Notes under the pieces: model-generated
The model's database searches: none
Told to the model about the DNA's origin: nothing
The model's input: the letters and a program-made list of their open reading frames with translations, nothing else
Made by a program: the position numbers and the translations under genes
Assembly (NCBI GenBank): GCA_002270565.1
Contig: NQMI01000013.1
Span: 545,102-609,101 of the forward strand
Reading direction: 5' to 3'
Origin: Stenocarpella maydis
Lineage: Eukaryota; Ascomycota; Sordariomycetes; Diaporthales; Diaporthaceae
Length of the DNA: 64,000 bases
In this document: piece by piece, positions 33,008-44,167 of the stretch
Numbering within the stretch: position 1 is the first letter of the stretch
Layout: each line of letters opens with the position of its first letter

Positions 33008-35670
33008 CTAGTGTCTACCCTATAAATCAAATATAGGTTTCTTTAGCTTTTATATTCTAATACCTTATTTTATTTATAAGGTTATTAGCTACTTTAGGGG
33101 AGTAAATCTTTATACTTCTAGTACTATTTAAATCTAATTAGAGCTATAGCGCCCTCTTGCTCTTAACAGAGGATTTTGCTATTATATTAAGACCAGATTT
33201 ACCTCTCTAAGTTGCCTATAGTTAACCTAGTAGCAATGGGAGCAGGTATATATAAGGCTGGTCTAATCTCTATACCAAGCTAACTCTATTACCTCGGCTA
33301 TATCTTAAACCCCCTCTCAGAATACCTAATTTAGTAGTAAGTATAGAGCCTCTAGCCTAGCTATATATTCTAGGAAAAGCTATTAAGGGATTTATATCCT
33401 TAAGCCTTAGAAATTCATTCTAATTGGATTTAATAGCATTTAATTAGGGCCTATTTCCTTAGAAGAGATATAAAGAACTAATATAAAAAGGGGTTAGTAG
33501 ATCTTAATTGCTTGCTTTACCTGAAACTCTCTTATCCTTAGATATAATACCTGAAGTTTAAGCATGCTAATTCCTTAATATAGGCAAACTAAGTATTATA
33601 AAGCCCTAGTTTATTTAATTAAGCCCCTCTTTAGTTTTCCCTTTTAAGTCTATATAACCTCTAGTTACCCTATTGAATACTATATCTAAGGTATCTTCTT
33701 AATATTATATGATATAGGGTTTAGGCGGCAGTAGTGCTAAACTTTATATATATCTGTAGAGACCTAAGGAGGTTCCTGCCCTACCAACCGCTATCCTTCT
33801 AATTGGTAAGCTTGGAGCTTATGCTATTATTAGTACCCCCCTGTAATTAGGATGACTAGTGTTAGTAGCATAAGGATATTCTGAATATTTATATTATTCT
33901 CTCCTCTAGTTGCTTGCAGTTAAGTAGCTCTTACCTGCTACTATAGCAAGACTTTATAGTATTTAATACAACCTTCAATACTAATACTATTTACTCTAAT
34001 TATACCTAGTTATTCTTATATATATCTTAGTAAAACTTAAATAGTACTTAATACCTTTACTTCTTCTTGATATACTTAATAGAGAGAAATATTTAATATC
34101 TTTTAAATAGTACTTATATCTTGCCTCTTTAGAAAGCAGCTCTGGTATAGAGAAACATTTAACTTTATTATTATTATAAGGGACTGATTAGAACCTATTC
34201 ACTCCTATATATATCTTAGCGGACACTGAATAGCACTTATGCTTTTGCCTTCCCCTAAGACTCCTAATATAGAGAAATATCTAATACCTTTAGATAGCAC
34301 TTATATTAGGCTCTCTCTTAAGAATATAAAGGTATAGAGAAACATTTGCCTTTATTATTACTATAAGGGATAGATTAGGATTTATATCTTCTATTTATTT
34401 AATAGAGGATATTTATTCTACTCTCTTATTTACTAAAGGTTCTCCCTTTAGTAAATAAGAGCAGGATATAGATAAGGTAAGGGGCTCTTATTAAGGAAAG
34501 GTCTACCTTAAGGATGCTAGTCTCCTTAGGAACCTACCTCCCCCCTATCTAGAACCTCTAATTAGGAGCGTTATACTCCTATGCTACGTATTTAGGTAGC
34601 TTTTTAGTCTATTATACCTTTAATACCCTTTGGAAATGCTGCCCTTTAGGCCTTACTATTTGTGCTTTAGTTGACTCTATAAGTTAATGAGACTAATATT
34701 ATTAAAGTTATTAATTCGGTAGAGACTATTACCAACCAGTTCTAGTATCTATTAGACCAGATACTTAGCTTCTTCCTCCAGGTTTATACTACCTTAAGCT
34801 TAGTTAATAATGTTTATATAATTACTATAGGAGAGCATGATTGGGTTGGTTAGAAGGGCCAGCTAATAGCTTACTATTAAATCTATAATGCTACCTTTTA
34901 TGCTAATCTATCTAAGGTAATTAATACTATCTAGAGGAATTACCCTACTAAAGATCTAGAAGCCTGGAAGTACTGGATTGTAACTTATGACTAGGTGCTG
35001 GATTCCACTAACGACAGTCTAATCTTGCTAACCTAGCCGTTTTATTGAATCTTGCTGTTGACCCTAAAGAAGATATTAGCTATTAGAAGTATATCCAATA
35101 AGGAGGCTAGAACTTATAATTAGAGAACTTTTAAGATAGAACTTCTTTCTCTAATTAATAAGAAACTAGAGTAATCCTATTAAGATAAGTATAATAATAT
35201 AAGAGGGGCTAGTCTTATAGTCTTATAACTTACTATCCCCCTTCTATTTACCTTATAAAGATATTTTACTTATAGCCTTAATCTACCCTAAGGATTATAA
35301 AATCATTAGTATAATCCTCCTCTTACTCTAATTATCTAAGATATAAGATTATTTAAAAGAGTATTTAGTTTAATGCATAGAAAGTTTATTAGGTATATAA
35401 TAAGCCTTTTAGGTATGGGCCCCTAGGCGTATAGAGAGCCTTTTTCTAGATGATTAAAAGGCCTTCCTCTAGGCGCATGCTCCTCTACCTTCCTCTGCCC
35501 TCTATATGCCTAGAGGAATGCCCTTTATGCGCCCATGGGCCCAGACCTAAAAGGCCTATTACGCACCTAATAGACTTTCTATGCACCTAATGGACTTTCC
35601 ATATACCTAGCTAAGGGTAAGGTAGGGCCTAAGTATAGGGTTAAGGAGCTATTAGTATAAGGAACCTAGG
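33008..35670. mobile_element. Degenerate retroelement internal region
   Basis: This follows the family-1 LTR on the plus strand. It is stop-dense, AT-rich sequence with short coding-like pieces (34,700-35,000). The first few hundred bases after an LTR would hold the primer-binding site, but none could be recognised. Near 35,380-35,610 an imperfect palindrome contains GGCCCCTAGGCG-like words and repeated AATAGACTTTCTATGCACC-like motifs. Confidence 0.4.
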
Positions 35671-36131
35671 TGTAATGATCAGAGGGTTTCTGAGTACGTT
35701 AAACCTGAAAGATCAAGGGTTTATATTCGGAATACGTTATTAGACGATTAATGAGCAATATTATTAACTAATAATAATCACTAGCTATAAGGCTATTTAA
35801 TGTTAGAATTAAATACTTAGATTAATGACTAAAGAGTTTGTTCTATAAAAGCTATCTACTCTAGTGATAACTATATCCATATATATATTCTGACTCTTTA
35901 GTAGCTTGTAAGCTCGCATATTAAGCCATTAAGCCATTATACAAGGCTTAATACTTCATCCTGTAAGCGGGCTTACATGGCTTGCAATCAAGTGTTACAA
36001 GCCAGACCCTAACCCTAATAAGGTAGCATTACTAATTGGATTAGGCGGGACGACCTTCTCAGGAGCTATTTCCCGACCTGCGGGGTTGTTTTCTGCAATA
36101 GTCAGCCGTCAATACTTAATAGTTCATAATA
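35671..36131 (-). repeat. Gypsy-family LTR (461 bp)
   Basis: On the plus strand it runs TGTAATGATCAGAGGG to CATAATA, exactly the same length as both LTRs of the element at 45631-53695, and matches them throughout with C/T and G/A differences. By comparison it should be the 3' LTR of a minus-oriented element. Confidence 0.8.
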
Positions 36132-36801
36132 CTATCTCCCTTCTTATTTCTTTTATCCTTAAAAGTATTCCGTAAGTTATTTTCATTCATTTATATTTTC
36201 ATTTATACCTTCCTAATCCATTATATCATTCAGAATCAAGGATTCTTAGGTTTCTAAATCATCCCATCATTCCAAGAAGGTTAAATAACGCGACTCTTTA
36301 TTATTTACCATTCTACAGGATACTATTATTATACAACCTTATTCTTTTTATAAAGCGCAGGGCATTAAGTTTTATAAAGTCTTTGAGAAGGCTTCTAGTT
36401 ACTATACTAAATGTATTTAGTAGTAGTAGTTAAAGTATAATATTTTAAAGCTAAATAACTTAAAAGACCTTTTATATATCTTAGCCTAGCACTAAAAACT
36501 AGAGGATGAGATTAAGGAGTTAGAGGAGAAGCTCCTTCACTTGCGTAAGTAAAAGCATATGTAGCATAAGAGGATGTTTTAGGCCATTCATTAGGGTCTA
36601 TTAAATTTAAATGAGTTGGATTATATGGAAAAGGAGGAGGCTAATGCTGAGTAGAGGCAGATTGCCAAGCAGTTCGCTAAGATCGCTTACTAAAGTTCCA
36701 CTAAGGAGGCTAGTAAGATAGTGGTACAGGAGGCATGGTTGCATTCTAAGGGTAAAGTAGGAGGTTTTAATTAGAGTTCCTTAATAAATAATAGTACTAG
36801 T
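36132..36801 (+). pseudogene. Gypsy 3'-internal fragment with coiled-coil coding remnant
   Basis: Next to the LTR the opposite strand has a purine-rich tract (GGGAGATAG), the expected polypurine tract. The plus strand carries a coding remnant about 150 codons long in which stops are TAG or TAA at Gln-like positions. It has KLEDEIKELEEKLLHLRK and LLNLNELDYMEKEEANAE, a predicted coiled coil. The same remnant occurs at 46,290-46,760. It is antisense to the pol genes of this family. The fragment ends at the Copia LTR at 36802. Confidence 0.55.
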
Positions 36802-37397
36802 TCTGAGGAATTTGTGCTATGAAATAGCATTCAGTTCAGCGTGTGTGTGTTTCGGCAGGGTCGCAGTATGGTGCTCTAAGGCGAATTGTGATAATTGATA
36901 ATGGTCTGGATAACTTTGTATTGAATTAAGTTGGGCTTCTGTAAGCCCTCCTTATATACCCTCCGATATCATCTTACCCGTGGGCATACTGCGGTAGGCT
37001 CTGGTGCAAATTTATAAATGCTGGAAAATTCGCCCTTCCAACACACTATTTTTAGTTCCAAGCAACTAGCTAATTATAGCCCTAGCAATACCCAAATTAA
37101 GTACATATAACCTTTAGAAATCAAGCTATCTAATGAATTAAGTTATATACTTTTTAGATAAGAAATAAGGGTAATATAGAGGTCTAAATTAAAATATAAA
37201 TATAGACCAAAATAATTGACTTACGGCCATTAAACTCATCTTGCGTCGCGTATGCACTGGGCGTACTTAGCGAAAATCGCCTAACTCGCAAGTCTAGGGT
37301 AACTCCTTATATAAAGTCTAGGGTAACTGCTTGCATAAAGTCTAGGGTAACTCCTTGCACGAAGTGCTAACGCCCTGCTAAGCGGTTCCGTTTAACA
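36802..37397 (-). repeat. Copia LTR, copy C (3' LTR position)
   Basis: The minus strand starts TGTTAAACGGAACCGC and ends CTCAGA; 596 bp. It contains three 24-bp tandem units with core GGAGTTACCCTAGAC. Just upstream of it on the minus strand is AGAAGGGG, a likely polypurine tract. It abuts a gypsy fragment on the left. Confidence 0.85.
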
Positions 37398-37557
37398 CCC
37401 CTTCTATTAAAGATATAGGCCTAATAGGCCTATAGCATTTAACCCTTACTCTTAAAATGGAAACATAAGAGAGAAATACAAGTAAAGAAAAGCCCCCTTA
37501 TAGAAAGAAATCTATCTACTAAAGAAATAGTAGCTAGAGGGCCCTATTAGCCCTCTT

Positions 37558-38175
37558 CTAATCCACTAACTCTGCTAGACCTAGTAGGCCTAGAAATACC
37601 TGAAATTTAGGTGCTGGAAGGGCTTTTGTAAGCCCGTCTGCTATCATTTTACTGGTCTTGAGGTATTTAACTTCAAGGGTCCCCTTCTGAACTTCAGCAT
37701 ATAGGTAGTAGTACCTAAGAAGCATATGCTTAGTTCGTTAATGGTGTAAAGGGTCCTTAGCAGTGGAGATAGCGCCCGTATTATCTCCATAGAGGATCAT
37801 TAGCCTAGGAATAGGCCTATTTAGTTCTATATAGAGCCCTTAAAGCTACTGGATTTCCTAAGTAGCCTCTATAAGCCCTATAAATTCAGCCTCTAGCGTT
37901 GATAACGCTATAGTGCTTCCTTGCTTTGATTTTTAGGAAATGGGCCCTCCTCCTAGGGTAAATATATACCCATATATTGATTTAGAGGAGGCCTTATCCC
38001 TAGTATAGTTGCTATTAGAATAGCCTATAGGCTCTAGGAGAGAGCTCTGTAGGGAGTCTTTAAGACCCCTAGCAGAATACCTAATAGTAAGATGTTGATG
38101 GCTATTTAGGTACCTAAATAGGTTCTGTGTAGCTACTAAATGCTGAGATTTGGATGCTTGGAAGGCTCTGGCTAG
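37558..38175 (-). pseudogene. Copia RNase H domain (after in-frame stop)
   Basis: This continues the pol frame after the stop at 38176-38178. It contains LARAFQASKSQHLVATQNLF, GYIFTLGGGPIS and LSTLEAEFIGLIEAT, followed by the ending GLLGLAELVD and stop. The motif order matches Copia RNase H. Several TAG codons lie at Trp or Gln positions. Confidence 0.8.
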
Positions 38176-41100
38176 CTACTGGACCGGGAAGCTAATATTA
38201 GGCCTAGTTTGGGTAACTAAATATATAGCGGTACCTACTATAGCCTGAAAGCGCTTGTATTGAATTCGGTTGAGTATAGGCCCTTTAATAGGGCCTAAGT
38301 TGACTAAGTTTGGCTGGAGAGGAACTGAGATAGGCCTAGAACCCTCTAAGTTGAAGGTTCTAATAGCTTCCTCAATATACTGGCTCTGGGAGAGCCATAG
38401 GGTTCGATTAGGGCGGTCCCTAATAATTCGAACACCTAGAAAGAAGCTTGCAGGGCCCCTGTCTTCTATAGCATACGCCTTATGGATTTGGCGTTTTAGG
38501 GCCTGAATTTTGGAGATTCCAGGCCCTATTATTAGGCAGTCGTCGACGTAGGACACTATAAATAGGCCTGACGCCCTGCTGTAGAAGACGGCGGAGTCTG
38601 AGAGTAGCGGTTTGAAGCCTAGACCTTTCAGAAGGTCAATAACTATCTGTTGCCACTCCCTAGGGGCCTGCTTTAGGCCATATAGAGCTTTATTTAGCCG
38701 AATTATCTGCTGATCAGAGGGGTTATAGCCAGCCCTAGTTAATAGCCGATGAATTTGGCTACTAGTTTGGGCGGCAAATTCTTTGAACCCCTCTGGAAGC
38801 TCCATAAAGACCTGTTCTTTCAGCGTACTATTTAGGAAGGCACCTATAAAATCGATCTGCTCGATTTCCCAGTCAAGAATAGCAGCTAGTGCTAGTAGTA
38901 CCCTCCAGGTAGGAGGGCTAGAGGTTGAGGCGAAGGTCTCGGTAAAATCTACCCCTTTCCTCTGTTGAAATCCTCTGACTACTAATCGGGCTTTAAATTT
39001 AAAGACCCTATTATTCTCGTCCTTTTTCTCTCGTAGGACTAGTCGACTGGTTATAGGCTTTCGACCTTCTGGAAGCTGATTTGCTGGCCAAAATTCGAGG
39101 GTATTTTGCAAAATTAATTGCTCAAATTCGCTATAGATCGCCTGTAGCCATTTAGCCCTATTAGGGCTTTTTAGCACCTGTTTCCAGGTCTGGGGGGCTG
39201 CAGCGTTTGTAGTACTAAACGCTATTTGGCGTGCTCTTTTGAAAATAGAGTAGACGATCTGTTTGGCGTATGATAGGTCCATTTCTTCAGGTAGAGTTGG
39301 CCCTATACCCTCTGGGGACGACTTTGTAGGGCCTAAATTAGGCCCTATATCCTCTAATTCCCCGGAACCCACAGTGGGGTCCCCTTCTGCAGAAAGTGCA
39401 GGTAAGCCTGAGAGAGGCTCTTCTGGGGGGTCTATTTGAGACCCAGCAGGTATTGTAGGGCCTGAGAGAGGCCCTCCTAGGGGGTCTATTTGAGACCCAG
39501 CAGGTACTGTAGGGCCTGAGAGAGGCCCTCCTAGGGGGTCTATTTGAGACCCAATAGGTACAGCGGTTGTAGGGTCTACATCCCTATGTAGAGGGTCTAG
39601 GGGACCCTCTAATACCCCTTCTGGCCCAAAACCGCTACCAGTATCTATACTGCTTAATTCCTCATAGATCTTGAGAATAGAGGTCTTTAGAACAGTATGC
39701 CGTTTAGGGATATATACTTGATATGTATTATTCCCTAATACCGCTAGCAAATAGCCCGTCTCCGTCCTCGGGGCTAGCTTGTAGCCCTTCTGACGCTTTT
39801 CTTCAGGCAGGAAGACCTCACAGCGAGCCCCTATAACCCTGTACCTCTTTAGCAGTGGTTTATGGGTTTTAGAGGGCTCTAGCCCATCGTACAGTTCCTG
39901 ATAGGCTGTAAGGTCTCTATTTGTTAGGGCAGTTGAGTTAACTAACTCAAGTACGGCAGGTATAATAAAACACCATAGATATAGCGGTAGGCCTGCAGCA
40001 AGCATAGTAGCCCTAAGACGGTCTAGAATCACTCGAATAGAGCGTTCTATTAGACCGTTTTGCTCGTGAATATAGGGACTACTTGTTGAAAAGGCTATGC
40101 CCTTATGCTGTAGCCAGGCCTGTAGCTGGGCACTTATCTCCTTCCCGCCATCAAAATGGAAGCCCCTAGGGTACCGCCCAAATAGGGCCTTCAAGGACCT
40201 AAAGAAGCCCTTGATAGTATCCATCATTAGGTCCCCATCTCGATTTTTTAGCAGGAAAAGCCACCTAAACCTAGATTTTCTATCCACTATTAGTAGCCCA
40301 ATAGGGCACTTATTATAGGGCATAGGCTTAATAGAAAAGGTATCCCCTTCTAAAGAGTCTAATACACCCTCTGGATCATCAATAGGCTTGTGATTTAGCC
40401 TACGAACAGCCTTAGCCCTATCACAGGCTAGGCATAGAAAATCCCCTTCTGAGATCGAATCAAAATTAGGTACCCCTTGGGCTATTTTAGCCGTCTTCTT
40501 TAGCAGACGAAGACTAATATGCCCCAATCTCTTGTGCCAGAGATAGGCTAGTTTGAGTAGCTTAGGGGACCCTTCAGAAGGTCTAGTGGCCTGTATAGGC
40601 CGTTTAGTGGCTTTTTTAGAAGGCGAGAGGCCCTCTAAAAGAAGATCTTCTAGGTCCTCTGTGGCCCTATCCCCCCTATTTCCTACAGGCGGTTCTACCC
40701 GCGGGGAAGGACCTGTAGAAGGGGGCGTGCGAGGGACCCGTACCGGAAGACCCTGTAACTCAGAAATAGGCGAAGCTGGCCTAGGTTCTGAGGCAATAGA
40801 GCCTGTAGAGGACCCAGAAGGGCCTAATTCTTCCCTTGTAAGAATAGGCTCTTGAGGGGTAGGGATCTTCTCATAATCCCTAGCTGCTTCCCTATTAAAA
40901 GGGGGCAGCACTATCTCCAAGGCGTTCGTACTACTACTGGGGACGTAGTATATACTATTAGCCTGAGTAGTATAGGTCTCTGGGGCCTGTATCCCCTTCT
41001 GAGGGATAAAAAATCCCGTTTTAGAAGGGTCTAGGTGCACGATCGGTTGCTCATCAGCCCTATATAGGGTATTCCTTGAGAGGTAACCCCCAGCACTATA

Positions 41101-41586
41101 GTGGCGAAGGCCACTAAAAATACTGATATCCATAGAGGGCACATACAGTGCCTCCTTTAGGACTAGACGCTTGGTCTTGGCTGGGCTTTCAGGGCTAATT
41201 ACCTGAAATGTAGCAGTGCCTCTACCTGAGGGGTATACCCTACCCCCACCTGTTTGCAGGTACCCAAAATCGCCGGTTGTCACTAAATTAGTGAATAAAG
41301 AACGGCTATTTACTATTTGTACTGTAGAACTAGTATCGTATAGCAGGGCAGTAGGCCTGTTAGGCCTAGAAGGCTTAGGGCCCTTCTTGGGGGGCCCTTT
41401 TGATTGTGAACCCCTATAGCAGAGCTTATAGGGGCTTTCTGAGGCTATAAACGAGCTGTCTGAATCCCTAGCCTCATCACCTAAAGAATAGCTCTTGCTA
41501 GGAGCCGATTCTTCATCATTATAGGCTGAATAGCCTAACGCACAGGCATAGTCCCCTGAATTTTCAGGGGGCTTCCCACTGGGCGG
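38176..41586 (-). CDS. Copia pol: protease, integrase, reverse transcriptase (long open frame)
   Basis: Open for about 1,137 codons on the minus strand from just after a TAA at 41589-41587 to TAG at 38176. The protease-like site is LLYDTSSTVQIVNSRS near 41,300-41,345 (usual D-S/T-G, here D-T-S). The GAG pre-integrase motif is YLWHKRLGHISLRLL (about 40,545). The integrase has Asp in DRKSRFRW, Asp in HFDGGKEI and Glu in NGLIERS. The reverse transcriptase has RLVLREKKDE, IDFIGAFLNS and the catalytic YVDD (about 38,540). Between integrase and RT is a Pro/Gly-rich linker with three tandem repeats. RIP damage is light compared with other elements, so it may be young. No start Met is required, as it should be expressed as a Gag-Pol fusion. 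Confidence 0.85.
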   Translation of the reverse strand, partial: PPSGKPPENSGDYACALGYSAYNDEESAPSKSYSLGDEARDSDSSFIASESPYKLCYRGSQSKGPPKKGPKPSRPNRPTALLYDTSSTVQIVNSRSLFTNLVTTGDFGYLQTGGGRVYPSGRGTATFQVISPESPAKTKRLVLKEALYVPSMDISIFSGLRHYSAGGYLSRNTLYRADEQPIVHLDPSKTGFFIPQKGIQAPETYTTQANSIYYVPSSSTNALEIVLPPFNREAARDYEKIPTPQEPILTREELGPSGSSTGSIASEPRPASPISELQGLPVRVPRTPPSTGPSPRVEPPVGNRGDRATEDLEDLLLEGLSPSKKATKRPIQATRPSEGSPKLLKLAYLWHKRLGHISLRLLKKTAKIAQGVPNFDSISEGDFLCLACDRAKAVRRLNHKPIDDPEGVLDSLEGDTFSIKPMPYNKCPIGLLIVDRKSRFRWLFLLKNRDGDLMMDTIKGFFRSLKALFGRYPRGFHFDGGKEISAQLQAWLQHKGIAFSTSSPYIHEQNGLIERSIRVILDRLRATMLAAGLPLYLWCFIIPAVLELVNSTALTNRDLTAYQELYDGLEPSKTHKPLLKRYRVIGARCEVFLPEEKRQKGYKLAPRTETGYLLAVLGNNTYQVYIPKRHTVLKTSILKIYEELSSIDTGSGFGPEGVLEGPLDPLHRDVDPTTAVPIGSQIDPLGGPLSGPTVPAGSQIDPLGGPLSGPTIPAGSQIDPPEEPLSGLPALSAEGDPTVGSGELEDIGPNLGPTKSSPEGIGPTLPEEMDLSYAKQIVYSIFKRARQIAFSTTNAAAPQTWKQVLKSPNRAKWLQAIYSEFEQLILQNTLEFWPANQLPEGRKPITSRLVLREKKDENNRVFKFKARLVVRGFQQRKGVDFTETFASTSSPPTWRVLLALAAILDWEIEQIDFIGAFLNSTLKEQVFMELPEGFKEFAAQTSSQIHRLLTRAGYNPSDQQIIRLNKALYGLKQAPREWQQIVIDLLKGLGFKPLLSDSAVFYSRASGLFIVSYVDDCLIIGPGISKIQALKRQIHKAYAIEDRGPASFFLGVRIIRDRPNRTLWLSQSQYIEEAIRTFNLEGSRPISVPLQPNLVNLGPIKGPILNRIQYKRFQAIVGTAIYLVTQTRPNISFPVQ
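39395..39575 (-). repeat. In-frame tandem repeat in Copia pol linker
   Basis: Three in-frame copies of about 22 codons with core AGSQIDPLGGPLSGP encode a Pro/Gly/Ser linker between integrase and reverse transcriptase. The first two copies are nearly identical. Confidence 0.8.
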
Positions 41587-43121
41587 TTAGTCTCTGTGGA
41601 TTTTTTCTTGCCACTAGAGCCCCTGGATCCCCTATTAGGCTTATTTTCTCCAGCCTTTTTAGGGTCCTGCCCTTTGTTTCCAGTCTTTTTAGGCCTTTTA
41701 GAGCCTAAAGACTGATTTTTAGGCCCCTAAGGGCCTAAAGGAGGTTTCTATTCCCCCTTAGCAACCTGATAGAATGCTAAAAACGGATTTCTAGTTTCTT
41801 CTAGTATATCTACCATAAGGAACTGTAGGTTTAGTCTATTAATAGGCTGGCCCATAGCTTTTAGCATACGGATAGTTCCTTTAAGCCGCTCTACCTACTG
41901 TAGAAATGCTCTTTCCAAGGAGCCTAGGTACTAATTTATCAGGTTAGTTGGCTCTATTTAGGCCCCAGCAAGATATAGCCTAGAGATTAAGCTATTAAAC
42001 CAAGCATTAAATTCCACTAGGTTTGTACCAGAAGTATATTTTAGGAAGTAAAATTCCCTATATAGCAAATCTCTCTATAAACCTATAGAATGAGAATACT
42101 AGTCCTTTAGTAGCTTATAGGCTTCTACAGGGCCTGAGATCTAAGCAATAGCAGCCTGTAGGCTTAAAGATAGGCTATCTCTTAAGAGTATTAAGAGAAT
42201 AGCCTAATTACTATTACTTAGACTATTAGCTACAGAAGGGTTTGCAAGAAATTGGCTATACCCTATAGCCCATAGCATAATAGCAAACGCTTGCTTCCAC
42301 TAGTCAAAATTTTCAGGGCCTTTCAGGTGATACGTCTCTAGGAAGGTATATACCTTCTTAGAGAGCTCCTTACTAAAATCCGAACTAAATCCAGTAGGTT
42401 CTGGCTGCCTTCCAGGGCCCATAGGCCTCTGATCAGAGCCCATAGGCCCCTAATCAGGGCCCGTAGGCCCTATAGAAGGACTTTCAACATCCATAGGCTC
42501 CAAGGGGGCCGTCTGGGGCACTTGAGGCGCTGGAGGCGCCGGAGGCGCNAGAATAGCCTGATCACTATCACTTAGGCTATTAGCTATAGAAGGGTCTGCG
42601 AGAAATTGGCTGTACCCTATAGCCCGTAGCATAATAGCAAACGCTTGCTTCCACTGGTCGAAATTTTCAGGGCCTTTTAGGCGATACGTCTCTGGGAAGG
42701 TATATACCTTCTTAGAGAGCTCCTTACTAAAATCGGAACTAAATCCAGTGGGTTCTGGCTGCCTTCCAGGGCCCATAGGCCCCTGATCAGGGCCCGTAGG
42801 CCCTGTAGAAGGACTTTCGACATCCATAGGCTCCGAGGGAGCCGTCTGGGGCACTTGAGGCGCTGGAGGCGCTGGAGGCGCCGGCTGGGGCGCCTGCTGG
42901 GCTACTAGGGCCGATAGGCCCTGAATAGCAGTAGCTAATTCCCCTAGCGTACCTTGAAGGGTATTGCTAGTGGCTACTTGCTGAGCTAATAGCTCTTATA
43001 TAGACTCTAAATGGGTGTTTAGGTCTAAAATCTGCTGATTTTGCAGATCTAGGCGCTCTAATAGAGCCCTATTCCCCTGGGAATTAGGGGTAGTCCCCTC
43101 TATAGGGGCACTAGAAGCCAT
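41587..43121 (-). pseudogene. Copia gag, with duplicated segment and stops
   Basis: Starts at ATG 43121 (MASSAPIEGTTPNSQG), with an early in-frame TAA near 43,000. A Pro/Ala-rich stretch follows, then ETYRLKGPENFDQWKQAF, the start of a Copia-type gag domain (UBN2/DUF4219-like). About 350 bp appear twice, at 42196-42548 and 42550-42890, either side of an N at 42549. The left copy has stops (Trp/Gln codons changed) and the right copy has none. The 3' part has a possible zinc-knuckle remnant (KLCYRGS). Confidence 0.7.
42549..42549. other. Single undetermined base (assembly join)
   Basis: An N sits exactly at the boundary between two diverged copies of the same gag segment, the pattern expected of a gap or join between two repeat copies. 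Confidence 0.7.
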
Positions 43122-43558
43122 ATTAGCTATTAAGGAAGACTAAATACACCTAGAGAATAGGTATATAAGGGGCAGAATATTACTAGAAAGTATAATTCAT
43201 AGCAACCCAATAATATAGTTGTATATTTCCTTAGTGCCTATTCCGTAGAAATCCTAGGCGTAACTCTCTAACATATAGTCTCTGAAGTGAAACTTTCCCT
43301 CGTACAAAATTGCTAGCGTTTGAGTTGCAATTATAAGAAATGGTGTCTGCAGCACAATGTGCGCTAAGGGCCATGGGTTTAAATTACCTAGCAAGCAACT
43401 TTTTGCTCTTTTTGCAGTTATTTCTGGGCATTACAGGCCCAAACCAGCAATATTTTTGGCTGGTCCGCTAATCAGTGCAAATAGCGCTATAGCATACAGA
43501 TAGGTAGGCTTGTTTAAGGTCTGAATTCAATATTGTTTCAGGGCGCTAACTGCTAGAG

Positions 43559-43572
43559 CCAGGCTCATAACC
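43559..43572 (-). promoter_or_regulatory. Copia primer-binding site (half initiator tRNA-Met)
   Basis: GGTTATGAGCCTGG on the minus strand begins at the first base after the 5' LTR. It is complementary to the anticodon stem-loop of initiator tRNA-Met (GGCTCATAACC). Confidence 0.75.
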
Positions 43573-44167
43573 TCTAATGAATTTATGCTATAAAATAGCA
43601 TTCAGTTCAGCGTGTATTTCGGCAGGGTCGCAGTATGGTGCTCTAAGGCGAATTCGGATGATTAACAATGGTCTGGACAACTTTATATTGAATTAAGTTA
43701 GGCTTCTATAAGCCCTCCTTATATACCCTCCAACATTATCTTACCCCTGGGCACGCTGCGGTCGGCTCTGGTGCAAATTTGCAAATGCCGGAAAATTCGC
43801 CCTTCCAACACACCATCTTTGGTTCCAAGCAGCCAGCCAACCATAGCCCTAGCAATGCCCAAATTAAGTACATACAAACTTCAGAAATCAGGCTATCCAA
43901 TGCACTAAGTCATATACTTTTTGGGTAAGAAATAAGGGTAATGCAGAGGTCTGAATTAAGGTGCAAATGCAGGCCAAAATAATCGACTCACGGCCACCAA
44001 ACTCATCTTGCGTCGCGCACGCACTAGGCGTACTCAGCGAAAATCGCCTGACTCGCAAGAAGTCTAGGGTAACTCCTTACTAGAAGTCTAGGGTAACTCC
44101 TTACAAGAAGTCTAGGGTAACTCCTTGCAGGAAGTGCCAACGCCCTGCTGAGCGGTTCCGTTTAACA
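43573..44167 (-). repeat. Copia LTR, copy D (5' LTR position)
   Basis: The minus strand starts TGTTAAACGGAACCGC and ends TTCATTAGA; 595 bp. It has three 24-bp tandem units with core GGAGTTACCCTAGAC and a TATATAAGGAGGGC promoter-like box. It differs from copy C mostly by C/T and G/A changes. Confidence 0.85.

Larger units (their letters stand above)
36802..44167 (-). mobile_element. Ty1/Copia-type LTR retrotransposon (possibly composite)
   Basis: LTRs are at 43573-44167 (5') and 36802-37397 (3'), with gag and pol between on the minus strand in the order gag, protease, integrase, reverse transcriptase, RNase H, which defines Copia. Directly after the 5' LTR (43572-43559) the minus strand reads GGTTATGAGCCTGG, complementary to the anticodon region of initiator tRNA-Met. 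Half-tRNA priming of this kind is known for Drosophila copia. The outer flanks do not match (CTAGT versus CAATA) and a single N at 42549 splits a duplicated gag segment. The interval may therefore join two different copies. Confidence 0.8.

Noticed and set aside
35990..36015. Telomere-like CCCTAACCCTAA (also near 45,965 and 53,570)
   Set aside because: Only two units and always at the same place within the 461-bp gypsy LTR, so it is part of the LTR and not telomeric DNA.
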